NCBI GenBank assembly: GCA_002394965.1 | Contig: DGVL01000110.1 | Span: 1 to 30,203, forward strand | DNA: 30,203 nucleotides | Origin: Lachnospira sp. UBA4285 | GTDB lineage: Bacteria > Bacillota > Clostridia > Lachnospirales > Lachnospiraceae | Direction of reading: 5' to 3' | Position numbers and translations under genes: made by a program | Notes under the pieces: model-generated | Databases searched by the model: none | The model's input: only the letters and a program-made list of their open reading frames with translations | Told to the model about the DNA's origin: nothing | Shown here: one piece after another, positions 23,049 through 30,203 of the stretch | Numbering within the stretch: the stretch's first letter is position 1 | How the letters are laid out: the number at the start of each line of letters is the position of its first letter

Positions 23049-23057
23049 TGCTATAAT
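23049..23057 (+). promoter_or_regulatory. Extended -10 promoter of the serine hydrolase gene
   Basis: TGCTATAAT, a perfect extended -10 element, lies 52 bases before the start codon. The -35 region (TTTTAT) is weak. Confidence 0.6.
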
Positions 23058-23109
23058 TCAGATACGGTTTTTGCGGAAGAAACGTGCGAAAGTAAAGAGA
23101 GGAAAAAGC

Positions 23110-24573
23110 ATGCAGAAAAGTTTTCTGGATCATGTGAGCTGTGAGTCCCAGGGGATTCCCAGCATGGCGGTTGTAAACATGCTCATGGCGCTGGAGGATA
23201 AGGGCATTCCGATCCATTCCTTTCTTCTGATGCGGCACACCTCCCTCGTGGCGGAAGTGTACTACGGGCCGTACACACAGACGACGCCGCACAGGATGTT
23301 CAGCATCACGAAATCGTTTGTATCGCTGGCAATCGGACTCCTGGTGGCGGACGGGCGCATCCGCCTTGACGATAAGATCGCCCGCTTTTTTCCGGAGTAT
23401 ACTTCTGCTTCCGGACCGTTCCCGTATATGGGAGAACTGACGATCCGGCAGATGCTCTCGATGCGCACATGCTTTGACGAGACGACGTACAAGGCGGAGG
23501 GCGTGACCAACTGGGTGGGCTCTTTTTTCACAACCCGTCCGGATCACCGCCCGGGCATGAATTTCCACTATGACACGGGCAGCACGCACGTGCTCGGCGC
23601 ACTGGTAGAAAAAATGACCGGTCAGCCGCTGATCGAATTTCTGCGCGGGAGATTCCTTAACCGGCTCGGCGCCGGGAAGGACGCATTTGTCCTCACGGAC
23701 CCGCAGGGCGTGTCCATGGGCGGCTCCGGACTGATGATGACGCCAAGAAGTCTTCTGCGCGTCCTGTGGGTCGTGTCGCACGACGGGCGGGATGAGGACG
23801 GCGTGCAGCTGCTGCCGCCGGACTACCTGAAGGCGGCGATGCGCAAGCACGCAGACACTTTCGCAACGGGGATGACACAAGAGCAGATGCAGGGGTACGG
23901 CTGGCAGTTCTGGCGTTTTTCGCACGGGGCGTTCGGCATGTACGGGATGGGCGGTCAGCTCGCGGTGTGCTGGCCGGATCAGGATCTGCTGATGGTCACT
24001 ACGGCGGACACACAGGCGCGCTCCGGCGGCACCCAACTGATATTCGATGCGTTCTACGAGTACATCTGGCCGAAGCTCCGCGACGAACCGCTTCCGGAGG
24101 CGCCCACTGCCGCGGCGGCGCTCGAACACTTCGCCAGGACCCGCCAGCTCATCTGCATACCCGGGGCGCCGTCGGATTCGTATACCGACAGTATAAACGG
24201 GCGCAGATGGAAGGCGGATCCGAATTCCTGCGGCATCACGTCGTTCGGGCTTTCCTTTGGCGATGACGCCGGCGTGCTCTTGTATGAGAACAAGACCGGG
24301 GAGCACGAGCTGCTCTTCGCGTTCGGCCAGAACAATATTCAGACATTCCCGGGGTATGGCCAGCGCTGCGCGGTGAGCGCCGGATGGCATGACCCGCACG
24401 TTCTTCTCATCCGGGCGCAGATCATTGATACCAGCATCGGCAGTGTCACGTTCGTGTTCTCGTTTGACCGGGAAAAAGATGTGACGGTATCCGTGCACAA
24501 GGTGGAAGAGACGATGTTTTGTGAGTACGAGGGGACATTTTCTGCAAAGCTCGATCCGCCTGACGGCATGTGA
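23110..24573 (+). CDS. Serine hydrolase, beta-lactamase class C/PBP-like
   Basis: A 487-residue protein of the beta-lactamase fold. The nucleophile motif SxxK is SITK (Ser65, Lys68) in HRMFSITKSFVS. The second-motif tyrosine is Tyr154 in FHYDTGSTHVLG, where YDTG replaces the common YxN. The third motif region is FGMYGMGGQLAVC. There is no signal peptide, so it is probably cytoplasmic and more likely an esterase or peptidase than a secreted beta-lactamase. The last ~140 residues form a separate C-terminal domain I do not recognise. AGAGAGGAAA precedes the ATG. Longer in-frame starts would cross the promoter. Confidence 0.9.
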   Translation: MQKSFLDHVSCESQGIPSMAVVNMLMALEDKGIPIHSFLLMRHTSLVAEVYYGPYTQTTPHRMFSITKSFVSLAIGLLVADGRIRLDDKIARFFPEYTSASGPFPYMGELTIRQMLSMRTCFDETTYKAEGVTNWVGSFFTTRPDHRPGMNFHYDTGSTHVLGALVEKMTGQPLIEFLRGRFLNRLGAGKDAFVLTDPQGVSMGGSGLMMTPRSLLRVLWVVSHDGRDEDGVQLLPPDYLKAAMRKHADTFATGMTQEQMQGYGWQFWRFSHGAFGMYGMGGQLAVCWPDQDLLMVTTADTQARSGGTQLIFDAFYEYIWPKLRDEPLPEAPTAAAALEHFARTRQLICIPGAPSDSYTDSINGRRWKADPNSCGITSFGLSFGDDAGVLLYENKTGEHELLFAFGQNNIQTFPGYGQRCAVSAGWHDPHVLLIRAQIIDTSIGSVTFVFSFDREKDVTVSVHKVEETMFCEYEGTFSAKLDPPDGM

Positions 24574-24608
24574 GACGCATGGCGCCCTGCGTACACAGGT
24601 GACCTGGG

Positions 24609-25361
24609 TCAGGTCCAGCCGCCGTCCAGCGTGATCACCTGGCCGGTGAGGTATAGCGGTGCCTCCAGAAGCGCCAGCACGGTATCCGCTACTTCTTCCG
24701 GCCGCCCCATCCGCCCGGCCGGGATCTCCTGCGCGAGTCCGTCCAGGGCTTCCTTTCCGAATACGGTGTTCATCTGAGTGTCGATGGCTCCGCAGGCAAT
24801 GGCGTTGACGGCGATGCCGCTGGGCGCCAGTTCTTTTCCGAGCGCCCTCGTGAGCGCATTCACGGCGCCCTTCGTGGCGGAATATGCCACCTCACAGCTC
24901 CCGCCCACACTCCCCCAGACCGAGGAGATGTTGATGATGCGGCCAGCCTTGCGGTGGATCATCGATGGCAGAAGCGCGTGGCACATTGTGTACACGGAAC
25001 CGATGTTGGTGTCCGTGATCTTTCTCCAGTCCTGCGGCGTCAGGTCCTGAAACAGGCCGACGATGCTCATTCCGGCGTTGTTGACCAGCACGTCCGCATG
25101 TCCGAATTCGCGCAGAACCGCTTCCGCGAATTCGGTTCCCTCTTCGTACACAGACATGTCCGCCTGCCTGACCAGCACCTTTGGTGCTCCGGCATTGAGT
25201 GCCCGGCTTTCAACTTCTCTGAGCTTCCGGATATCTTTCCGGCAGCACAGGCCAAGACGATACCCCTGCTCTGCCAGAGCCAGGGCCACTGCTCTTCCGA
25301 TTCCCCGGGATGCTCCGGTGATGACGGCCGTTTTCTGCCCGGCGTTTATTTTTTCTGACAT
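24609..25361 (-). CDS. Short-chain dehydrogenase/reductase (FabG-like)
   Basis: A 250-residue NAD(P)-dependent oxidoreductase of the classical SDR family. The cofactor motif TGASRGIG is at 15-22 and NNAG at 94-97. The catalytic set is Asn119, Ser147, Tyr160 and Lys164 (YSATK). The C-terminal LTGQVITLDGGWT is typical of FabG-type proteins. It is not in a fatty-acid cluster, so a 3-oxoacyl-ACP reductase role is only one possibility. A GGGGAGG site lies five bases upstream of the ATG. It is convergent with the serine hydrolase. Confidence 0.93.
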   Translation of the reverse strand: MSEKINAGQKTAVITGASRGIGRAVALALAEQGYRLGLCCRKDIRKLREVESRALNAGAPKVLVRQADMSVYEEGTEFAEAVLREFGHADVLVNNAGMSIVGLFQDLTPQDWRKITDTNIGSVYTMCHALLPSMIHRKAGRIINISSVWGSVGGSCEVAYSATKGAVNALTRALGKELAPSGIAVNAIACGAIDTQMNTVFGKEALDGLAQEIPAGRMGRPEEVADTVLALLEAPLYLTGQVITLDGGWT

Positions 25362-25388
25362 GGCTTCCTCCCCTGTGAATATGCCTAA

Positions 25389-25417
25389 ACTATACTCAAA
25401 AAAGCATTACAATGCAA
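25389..25417 (-). promoter_or_regulatory. Possible promoter of the SDR gene
   Basis: On the minus strand TATAGT lies 28 bases before the start codon, with TTGCAT 17 bases further upstream. The -35 match is poor. Confidence 0.4.
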
Positions 25418-25444
25418 CTGCCGGAAGATGCAGATTTTATGCGG

Positions 25445-25526
25445 CTTCCGGAATATTTACGGCCTTTGGACAGTTTTTCATTGACATTTACATTTTTGTG
25501 CAATGTGAACAAAACTTCCGGAATAT
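25445..25526. repeat. 12-bp direct repeat CTTCCGGAATAT
   Basis: The twelve bases occur identically at 25445-25456 and 25515-25526, 70 bases apart. Each contains the palindrome TTCCGGAA. They lie just left of the DnaA-box-like cluster. Confidence 0.6.
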
Positions 25527-25558
25527 GGAAACTATACACGCGAAATGAACGCGCCGTC

Positions 25559-25655
25559 TGTGGACAGCGTGTGGATGCGAAAGTACAGATAAAATGAGTT
25601 TTCAACCGAGTTATCCACTTTTTCCACATTCCGGGGACACGCAGAAAGTGGAAAA
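25559..25655. promoter_or_regulatory. Cluster of DnaA-box-like 9-mers
   Basis: Against TTATCCACA: TTATCCACT at 25611-25619 (8/9) and TTTTCCACA at 25620-25628 (8/9) are directly adjacent. On the other strand are CTGTCCACA (25559-25567, 7/9), GCATCCACA (25570-25578, 7/9) and TTTTCCACT (25647-25655, 7/9). Five sites in under 100 bases suggest DnaA binding. No dnaA, dnaN or rpmH gene is near, so this is not presented as an origin. Confidence 0.5.
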
Positions 25656-25847
25656 CCAAAAACCCTGTGGGAGCATCCAGAATTTGTTCAAAACGGAAAA
25701 TCTTCGGAAGTTGTTTACAAAGACTTGACAGCGGCTTTATATTTCTGCCTTGAAGAGTCGGGAATACTGACAGGAAAGAAATGGACGTAAGGACTTACAA
25801 GCGCGGAAATATGCGGATTTTGCGGAGCGGGCGATCGGCTAATCTGC

Positions 25848-25875
25848 TTGTTTATACGCCTTGATGTGATATAAT
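25848..25875 (+). promoter_or_regulatory. Promoter of hpf
   Basis: TTGTTT and a perfect TATAAT are spaced by 16 bases, and the -10 is extended (TGATATAAT). The predicted leader to the ATG at 25910 is short and contains the AAAGGAGTG ribosome binding site. Confidence 0.65.
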
Positions 25876-25909
25876 AAATTCACAGTTAACGTGAAAGGAG
25901 TGTGACATC

Positions 25910-26443
25910 ATGAGGTTTATCATAACTGGAAGAAACATTGACGTCACGGAAGGGCTTCGCTCGGCAGTGGAGAGCAAGCTCGGAAAGCTGGACAGATTCT
26001 TCGCGCCGGAGACGGAGGTGCATGTGACGCTTTCCGTGACCCGGGAGGATCAGAAGATCGAGGTCACGATCCCGGTCAAGGGCAAGATCATCCGAGCCGA
26101 AGAGACCAGCTCTGACATGTATGTCTCGATAGACCTGGTGGAGGAGGTCATTGAGAGGCAGCTTAAGAAATATAAGAACAAGATCATCGACAGACAGCAG
26201 AATGCCGAGGATTTCCGCGAGGAGTACATCGAGAAGGAATATGCGGACGAGCAGGATGACGTGAAGATCATCCGCACCAAAAAGTTCGCGGTAAAGCCGA
26301 TGGACCCGGAGGAGGCCTGCGTTCAGATGGAACTGCTGGGCCACAATTTCTTCGTGTTCTACAATGGGGAGACCGATGAGGTGAACGTGGTGTACAAGCG
26401 CAAGGGCGGCACCTACGGCCTGATCGAGCCGGAACTTGATTGA
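25910..26443 (+). CDS. hpf: Ribosome hibernation promoting factor, long form
   Basis: Binds the 30S decoding region in stationary phase and joins two ribosomes into inactive 100S dimers. The 177-residue protein is the long form. The N-terminal S30AE domain is MRFIITGRNIDVTEGLRSAVESKLGKLDRFF..., followed by a charged linker and a C-terminal dimerisation domain (VRTKKF-like IIRTKKFAVKPMDPEEACVQMELLGHNFFVFYN...GTYGLIEP). Proximity to secA and prfB is usual in Firmicutes, but here a strong terminator separates hpf from secA. Confidence 0.96.
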   Translation: MRFIITGRNIDVTEGLRSAVESKLGKLDRFFAPETEVHVTLSVTREDQKIEVTIPVKGKIIRAEETSSDMYVSIDLVEEVIERQLKKYKNKIIDRQQNAEDFREEYIEKEYADEQDDVKIIRTKKFAVKPMDPEEACVQMELLGHNFFVFYNGETDEVNVVYKRKGGTYGLIEPELD

Positions 26444-26475
26444 ACCGATACATAGCAGCGCCGCAAAGGCGTGTG

Positions 26476-26508
26476 ACACCGGAATGCCGCGGCATTCCGG
26501 TGTTTTTT
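26476..26508 (+). terminator. Strong intrinsic terminator after hpf
   Basis: ACACCGGAATGCC (26476-26488) and GGCATTCCGGTGT (26491-26503) are perfect complements around a two-base GC centre (so the real loop opens a few pairs), followed by TTTTTT. Textbook form. Confidence 0.92.
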
Positions 26509-26526
26509 ATCCGCAGTCCCGGGAAG

Positions 26527-26555
26527 ATGACAAGCAGCGGGAAGTGTGCTATCAT
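26527..26555 (+). promoter_or_regulatory. Promoter of secA
   Basis: ATGACA (26527-26532) and TATCAT (26550-26555), 17 bases apart, with a TG extension before the -10 (TGCTATCAT). The predicted start is near 26562, only about three bases before the ATG of the mini-ORF at 26565. Confidence 0.6.
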
Positions 26556-26564
26556 CAATACATT

Positions 26565-26621
26565 ATGGCTCAGTGTGTCCGCTGCGGCGCGCGCACTGCT
26601 TTGAAGAAGGGAATGCTGTAA
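26565..26621 (+). CDS. Putative 18-codon leader peptide upstream of secA
   Basis: An ATG at 26565 opens a frame encoding MAQCVRCGARTALKKGML, ending in TAA three bases before the secA start. It has a CxxC pair. There is no ribosome binding site ahead of it, but the predicted transcription start is only about three bases upstream, so it could be read as a leaderless message. The secA ribosome binding site (GAAGGG) lies inside it, so its translation could affect secA. It could also be a chance open frame. Confidence 0.3.
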   Translation: MAQCVRCGARTALKKGML

Positions 26622-26624
26622 AAA

Positions 26625-29204
26625 ATGGGATTTGGTGAGAAAATCTTCGGAACGCACAGCGATCACGAGCTGAAGCGGATCCGTCCGATTGTAGACAAAA
26701 TTGAAAAGCTGCGCCCGGCCATGCAGAAACTCAGTGACGACGAGCTGAAAGCCAAGACCACGGAGTTCAAGGCCCGGCTGGCTGAGGGCGAGACGCTGGA
26801 TGACATCCTGCCCGAGGCATACGCTGCGGTGCGGGAAGCCGGGAAAAGGGTGCTTGGCATGGAGCACTTCCGCGTGCAGCTCATCGGCGGCATCATCCTG
26901 CATCAGGGCCGCATTGCCGAGATGAAGACCGGCGAAGGAAAGACGCTTGTCTGCACACTGCCGGCGTATCTGAACGCGCTTGCAGGCGAGGGCGTCATCA
27001 TCGTGACGGTCAACGACTACCTGGCGAAGCGCGATGCCGAGTGGATGGGGAAACTCCACGAGTGGATGGGGCTTTCCGTGGGCGTGGTGCTGCACGACAT
27101 GACGTCCGAGGAGCGGAAGGCCGCCTACAACTGCGATATCACATATGTCACGAACAATGAGCTCGGCTTCGACTATCTGCGCGACAACATGGCCATCTAC
27201 AAAGAGCAGTGCGTGCTGCGCGGCCTGAAGTACTGCATCATCGATGAGGTGGACTCGGTCCTGATCGATGAGGCGAGAACGCCGCTCATCATCTCCGGGC
27301 AGAGCAGCAAGTCAACCCAGCTCTACGAGCTGTGTGACGTACTGGCGCATCAGCTTCGGCGAGGCACCTATCACGATCTCTCCAAGATGGATGCCATCAT
27401 GGGCGAGACGTTTGAGGAAGACGGCGATTTCGTGGTGGATGAGAAGGACAAGATCGTCACCCTCACGGAGTCCGGCGTCCACAAGGTGGAGAAATTCTTC
27501 CACATCGACAACTATGCGGACCCCGAGAACCTGGAGATCCAGCACTGCGTGATCCTGGCTCTGCGCGCCAACAACCTGATGTTCCGCGACAAGGATTACA
27601 TCGTGAAGGACGACGAGGTCCTAATCGTCGATGAGTTCACCGGCCGTGTCATGCCGGGGCGCCGCTATTCCGACGGCCTGCACCAGGCCATTGAGGCGAA
27701 GGAACACGTGAAGGTCAAGAGGGAGTCGAGGACGCTCGCGACGATCACCTTCCAGAACTTCTTCAATAAATTCGAGAAGAAAGCCGGCATGACCGGTACC
27801 GCGCTCACCGAGGAGCAGGAGTTCCGTGAAGTCTACAACATGGATGTTGTCGTGATTCCGACCAACCGTCCCGTGATCCGCAAAGATTTGAACGATGCGG
27901 TGTACAAGACCAAGAAGGGCAAGTACAAGGCTGTCATCGACGCGGTAGTGGAGGCACACGAAAAGGGGCAGCCGGTTCTGGTGGGTACGATCTCCATCGA
28001 GACTTCCGAACTGCTCTCCGGAATGCTCAAGCGGCGCGGCATTGCGCACAACGTGCTGAATGCCAAGTACCATGAGCTCGAGGCCGGGATCATAGCGGAC
28101 GCGGGCCGTCACGGCGCCGTGACCATCGCCACGAACATGGCCGGCCGTGGTACGGATATCAAGCTGGACGATGAGGCGAGAGCGGCCGGAGGCCTGAAGG
28201 TCATCGGCACAGAACGCCACGAGTCCAGACGAATCGACAATCAGCTGCGCGGCCGTTCCGGCCGTCAGGGAGACCCGGGAGAGTCTCAGTTCTATATCTC
28301 GCTGGAAGATGATCTGATGCGCCTCTTCGGTCAGGAGCGCCTCATGAAGGTCTTCGAGACGCTGGGGGTTGGCGAGGACGACAGGATTGAGCACAAGATG
28401 CTCTCCAAGGCTATCGAGACCGCTCAGAAGCGCATCGAGACCAACAACTACGGTATCCGTGTGCGCCTGCTGCAGTATGATCAGGTCATGAACGAGCAGC
28501 GGGAGCTCATCTACGCCGAGAGGCGCAAAGTCCTGGAGAATGCCGACATGCATGATACGATTGTCGGCATGGTGCGCGATGTCACGGCATCGGCCGTGAA
28601 CCGCTGCGTGAGCCCCGAGGCGTCGGTGGATGACTGGGATCTGGATTCCCTGAACCGCGTGCTTCTGCCGGTCATTCCGATGGAGCCGGTTCAGAAAACG
28701 GACGATATCACCTCCCGGGAGAAGTTGACTGAGAACCTGCAGGAAAAGGCTGTAAAGCTCTTCGAGGAAAAGGAAGCTGCCTGGCCGGATCAGTCGCAGG
28801 TCGGCGAGATCGAGCGCGTGGTTCTGCTCAAAGTTGTGGACCAGAAGTGGATGAACCACATCGACGACATGGACCAGCTGCGCCAGGGAATCGGCCTGGC
28901 CGCCTATGCGCAGAAAGACCCGGTTGTGGCGTACCGCAATGAGGGATTCGCCATGTTTAATGAGATGACGGCCGGCATTGCAGAGGACACCGTGCGCGTG
29001 CTCACGCACATCCGCGTTGAGGAACCGGTGCAGCGCGAGCAGGTGGCGCAGCCGGTGACGACCAACCGGGGTGAAGAGACGCAGAAGAAACAGATCCGCC
29101 GCGTGACGAGAAAGATCTATCCCAATGATCCGTGTCCGTGCGGCTCCGGGAAAAAGTACAAGAACTGTCACGGAAGGAAGCTATACGGAGGTCAGAACAG
29201 CTGA
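26625..29204 (+). CDS. secA: Preprotein translocase ATPase SecA
   Basis: Motor that drives unfolded preproteins through SecYEG. The 859-residue length is normal. Walker A is MKTGEGKT (100-107) and the DEAD-type box reads IIDEVDSVLIDEARTPLIISG. The preprotein cross-linking region follows, then the second nucleotide domain (TNMAGRGTDIKL, RQGRSGRQGDPG-like segment RGRSGRQGDPG). The C-terminus carries the zinc-binding SEC-C motif CPCGSGKKYKNCHG, which binds SecB or ribosomes. The ribosome binding site lies within the upstream mini-ORF. Its stop overlaps the prfB start as TGATG, so the two are translationally coupled. Confidence 0.97.
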   Translation: MGFGEKIFGTHSDHELKRIRPIVDKIEKLRPAMQKLSDDELKAKTTEFKARLAEGETLDDILPEAYAAVREAGKRVLGMEHFRVQLIGGIILHQGRIAEMKTGEGKTLVCTLPAYLNALAGEGVIIVTVNDYLAKRDAEWMGKLHEWMGLSVGVVLHDMTSEERKAAYNCDITYVTNNELGFDYLRDNMAIYKEQCVLRGLKYCIIDEVDSVLIDEARTPLIISGQSSKSTQLYELCDVLAHQLRRGTYHDLSKMDAIMGETFEEDGDFVVDEKDKIVTLTESGVHKVEKFFHIDNYADPENLEIQHCVILALRANNLMFRDKDYIVKDDEVLIVDEFTGRVMPGRRYSDGLHQAIEAKEHVKVKRESRTLATITFQNFFNKFEKKAGMTGTALTEEQEFREVYNMDVVVIPTNRPVIRKDLNDAVYKTKKGKYKAVIDAVVEAHEKGQPVLVGTISIETSELLSGMLKRRGIAHNVLNAKYHELEAGIIADAGRHGAVTIATNMAGRGTDIKLDDEARAAGGLKVIGTERHESRRIDNQLRGRSGRQGDPGESQFYISLEDDLMRLFGQERLMKVFETLGVGEDDRIEHKMLSKAIETAQKRIETNNYGIRVRLLQYDQVMNEQRELIYAERRKVLENADMHDTIVGMVRDVTASAVNRCVSPEASVDDWDLDSLNRVLLPVIPMEPVQKTDDITSREKLTENLQEKAVKLFEEKEAAWPDQSQVGEIERVVLLKVVDQKWMNHIDDMDQLRQGIGLAAYAQKDPVVAYRNEGFAMFNEMTAGIAEDTVRVLTHIRVEEPVQREQVAQPVTTNRGEETQKKQIRRVTRKIYPNDPCPCGSGKKYKNCHGRKLYGGQNS

Positions 29205-30203
29205 TGGTTTCGCTTGATCAATATAAAGCACAGATAGAGGATTTCAAGCCGGTGATGGAGCGCATCCGCAAATCGCTGGATCTTGATACGAAACAGCGCA
29301 AGATCGAGGAGATGGAGCTCAACATGCAGGAGCAGGGGTTCTGGGACGACGCTGAAAAGTCCCAGAAGGCCATGAAGGAGCTGAACTCCCTGAAGAAGGC
29401 ATTTACCGAGTATGACAGCCTGAAGAGCGGGCTGGAAGATCTGGAGACGATGATCGAGATGGCCGAGGAAGAGGACGACGAGTCCCTTGCAGGCGACATT
29501 CAGGAGGCGATCGCAGACTTCAGCGATCAGCTGGAGAGTGTGGAGATCCAGACGCTGCTCTCGGGACCGTATGATTCCTACAACGCGATTCTGACGCTTC
29601 ACGCCGGCGCCGGCGGCACCGAGGCGATGGACTGGTGCTCGATGCTCTACCGCATGTACACCCGCTGGGCCGACAAGCACGGCTTTTCCTATGAGGTCCT
29701 GGACTACCAGGAGGGCGACGAGGCCGGCATCAAGTCCGTGACGATCCAGATCAACGGCGACAACGTGTACGGACTGCTGCGCAGCGAGCACGGCATTCAC
29801 CGGCTGGTGCGCATCTCCCCGTTTAACGCGGCGGGCAAGCGCCAGACGTCCTTCTGCTCAGCCGACGTGATGCCGGATATCGAGGAAGACGTGGATGTGG
29901 AGATCAACCCGGACGACCTGCGGATCGATACCTACCGCGCCAGCGGAGCCGGCGGACAGCACATCAACAAGACGTCCTCCGCCATCCGCATCACCCACCT
30001 GCCGACCGGCATCGTGGTTCAGTGCCAGAACGAACGCTCCCAGCATCAGAACAAGGACAAGGCCATGCAGATGCTGAAGGCCAAGCTGTTCCTCTTAAAG
30101 CAGCAGGAGAATGAGGAGAAGGCGGCCGGCATCCGCGGCGATGTCAAGGACATCAACTTCGGAAGCCAGATCCGCTCATATGTGCTGCAGCCCTATACCA
30201 TGG
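29204..30203 (+). CDS. prfB: Peptide chain release factor 2 (partial, runs off the window)
   Basis: Terminates translation at UGA and UAA. 333 codons are present and the frame is open at the window edge, so roughly the last 30-40 residues are missing. The stop-recognition tripeptide SPF is at 205-207 and the catalytic GGQ at 250-252, the same numbers as in E. coli. Most prfB genes need a +1 frameshift at an in-frame UGA after codon 25. Here codons 25-26 read CTG GAT (29276-29281) and the frame is continuous from the ATG, so no frameshift is needed. The ATG overlaps the secA stop. Confidence 0.96.
   Translation, partial: MVSLDQYKAQIEDFKPVMERIRKSLDLDTKQRKIEEMELNMQEQGFWDDAEKSQKAMKELNSLKKAFTEYDSLKSGLEDLETMIEMAEEEDDESLAGDIQEAIADFSDQLESVEIQTLLSGPYDSYNAILTLHAGAGGTEAMDWCSMLYRMYTRWADKHGFSYEVLDYQEGDEAGIKSVTIQINGDNVYGLLRSEHGIHRLVRISPFNAAGKRQTSFCSADVMPDIEEDVDVEINPDDLRIDTYRASGAGGQHINKTSSAIRITHLPTGIVVQCQNERSQHQNKDKAMQMLKAKLFLLKQQENEEKAAGIRGDVKDINFGSQIRSYVLQPYTM

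Larger units (their letters stand above)
25418..25847. other. Long gene-free stretch upstream of hpf
   Basis: No convincing gene lies between the SDR and hpf genes. Short open frames on both strands have no ribosome binding site or protein-like composition. The stretch holds a repeated CTTCCGGAATAT, a cluster of DnaA-box-like sites (25559-25655) and isolated TTGACA hexamers (25481 and 25725) without matching -10 elements. An untranslated RNA cannot be excluded. Confidence 0.55.

Noticed and set aside
22906..24498. Minus-strand open frame continuing upstream of the CDF gene, making a 912-codon frame
   Set aside because: The upstream part is antisense to the serine hydrolase, crosses both promoters, and is low-complexity Arg/His-rich as expected of a shadow frame in G+C-rich DNA. 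The real CDF start at 22905 has a good ribosome binding site.
25396..25659. Short frames on both strands in the gene-free stretch before hpf
   Set aside because: No ribosome binding site, no conserved-looking motif, and they overlap the DnaA-box-like cluster and repeats.
25418..25909. Chromosomal replication origin
   Set aside because: DnaA-box-like sites are present, but there is no dnaA, dnaN, recF or rpmH nearby, no clear unwinding element, and gene direction does not switch across the region.

Overview
The window reads as chromosomal DNA of a G+C-rich member of the Clostridia, most likely Lachnospiraceae or a close relative. This is inferred from the gene set and style: strong AGGAGG-type ribosome binding sites, TTGACA/TATAAT promoters, a YtrA-type GntR/ABC operon, a long-form hibernation factor next to secA and prfB, and compact gene spacing. 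No phage, insertion sequence, CRISPR array, tRNA or rRNA was seen. The first ~375 bases are gene-free and rich in short repeats.

Layout. 376-2693: a sulfur operon, cysteine desulfurase then cysteine synthase, behind a strong promoter and an inverted-repeat operator of the kind expected for an Rrf2-family regulator. 2655-3995 (minus): a MATE efflux transporter. 4202-8923: glycerophosphodiesterase, then the SbcCD nuclease pair. 9053-16053: the F-type ATP synthase operon (a, c, b, alpha, gamma, beta, epsilon), with a patatin-like lipase as its last gene and a strong terminator. 16052-16318 (minus): a small uncharacterised protein. 16493-18415: an autoregulated GntR/ABC transporter operon. 18474-21282: PTS enzyme I and an SPFH/stomatin-like protein. 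21435-22905: a CsoR-family metal sensor convergent with a CDF metal exporter. 23110-25361: a class-C-beta-lactamase-like serine hydrolase and a short-chain dehydrogenase. 25362-25909: a gene-free stretch with a cluster of DnaA-box-like sites. 25910-30203: long HPF, SecA and the start of RF2.

The most striking observation is in the ATP synthase. There is no separate delta (OSCP) gene. Instead, subunit alpha carries an N-terminal extension of about 85 residues whose sequence matches the C-terminal, b-binding domain of delta. The N-terminal helical domain of delta is absent from the operon. If translated as read, every alpha subunit would carry an OSCP-like domain, giving three per F1 instead of one, so the peripheral stalk must be built differently. 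Subunit gamma also carries an acidic insertion, and the c subunit lacks the usual Na+ ligands, which suggests proton coupling.

Other points of interest are a mini-ORF with a CxxC motif just ahead of secA that appears leaderless, a prfB without the usual programmed frameshift, a near-perfect YtrA-type operator over the GntR promoter, hairpin-forming GTGCAACGGAAAT repeats at the left edge, and the DnaA-box cluster upstream of hpf.
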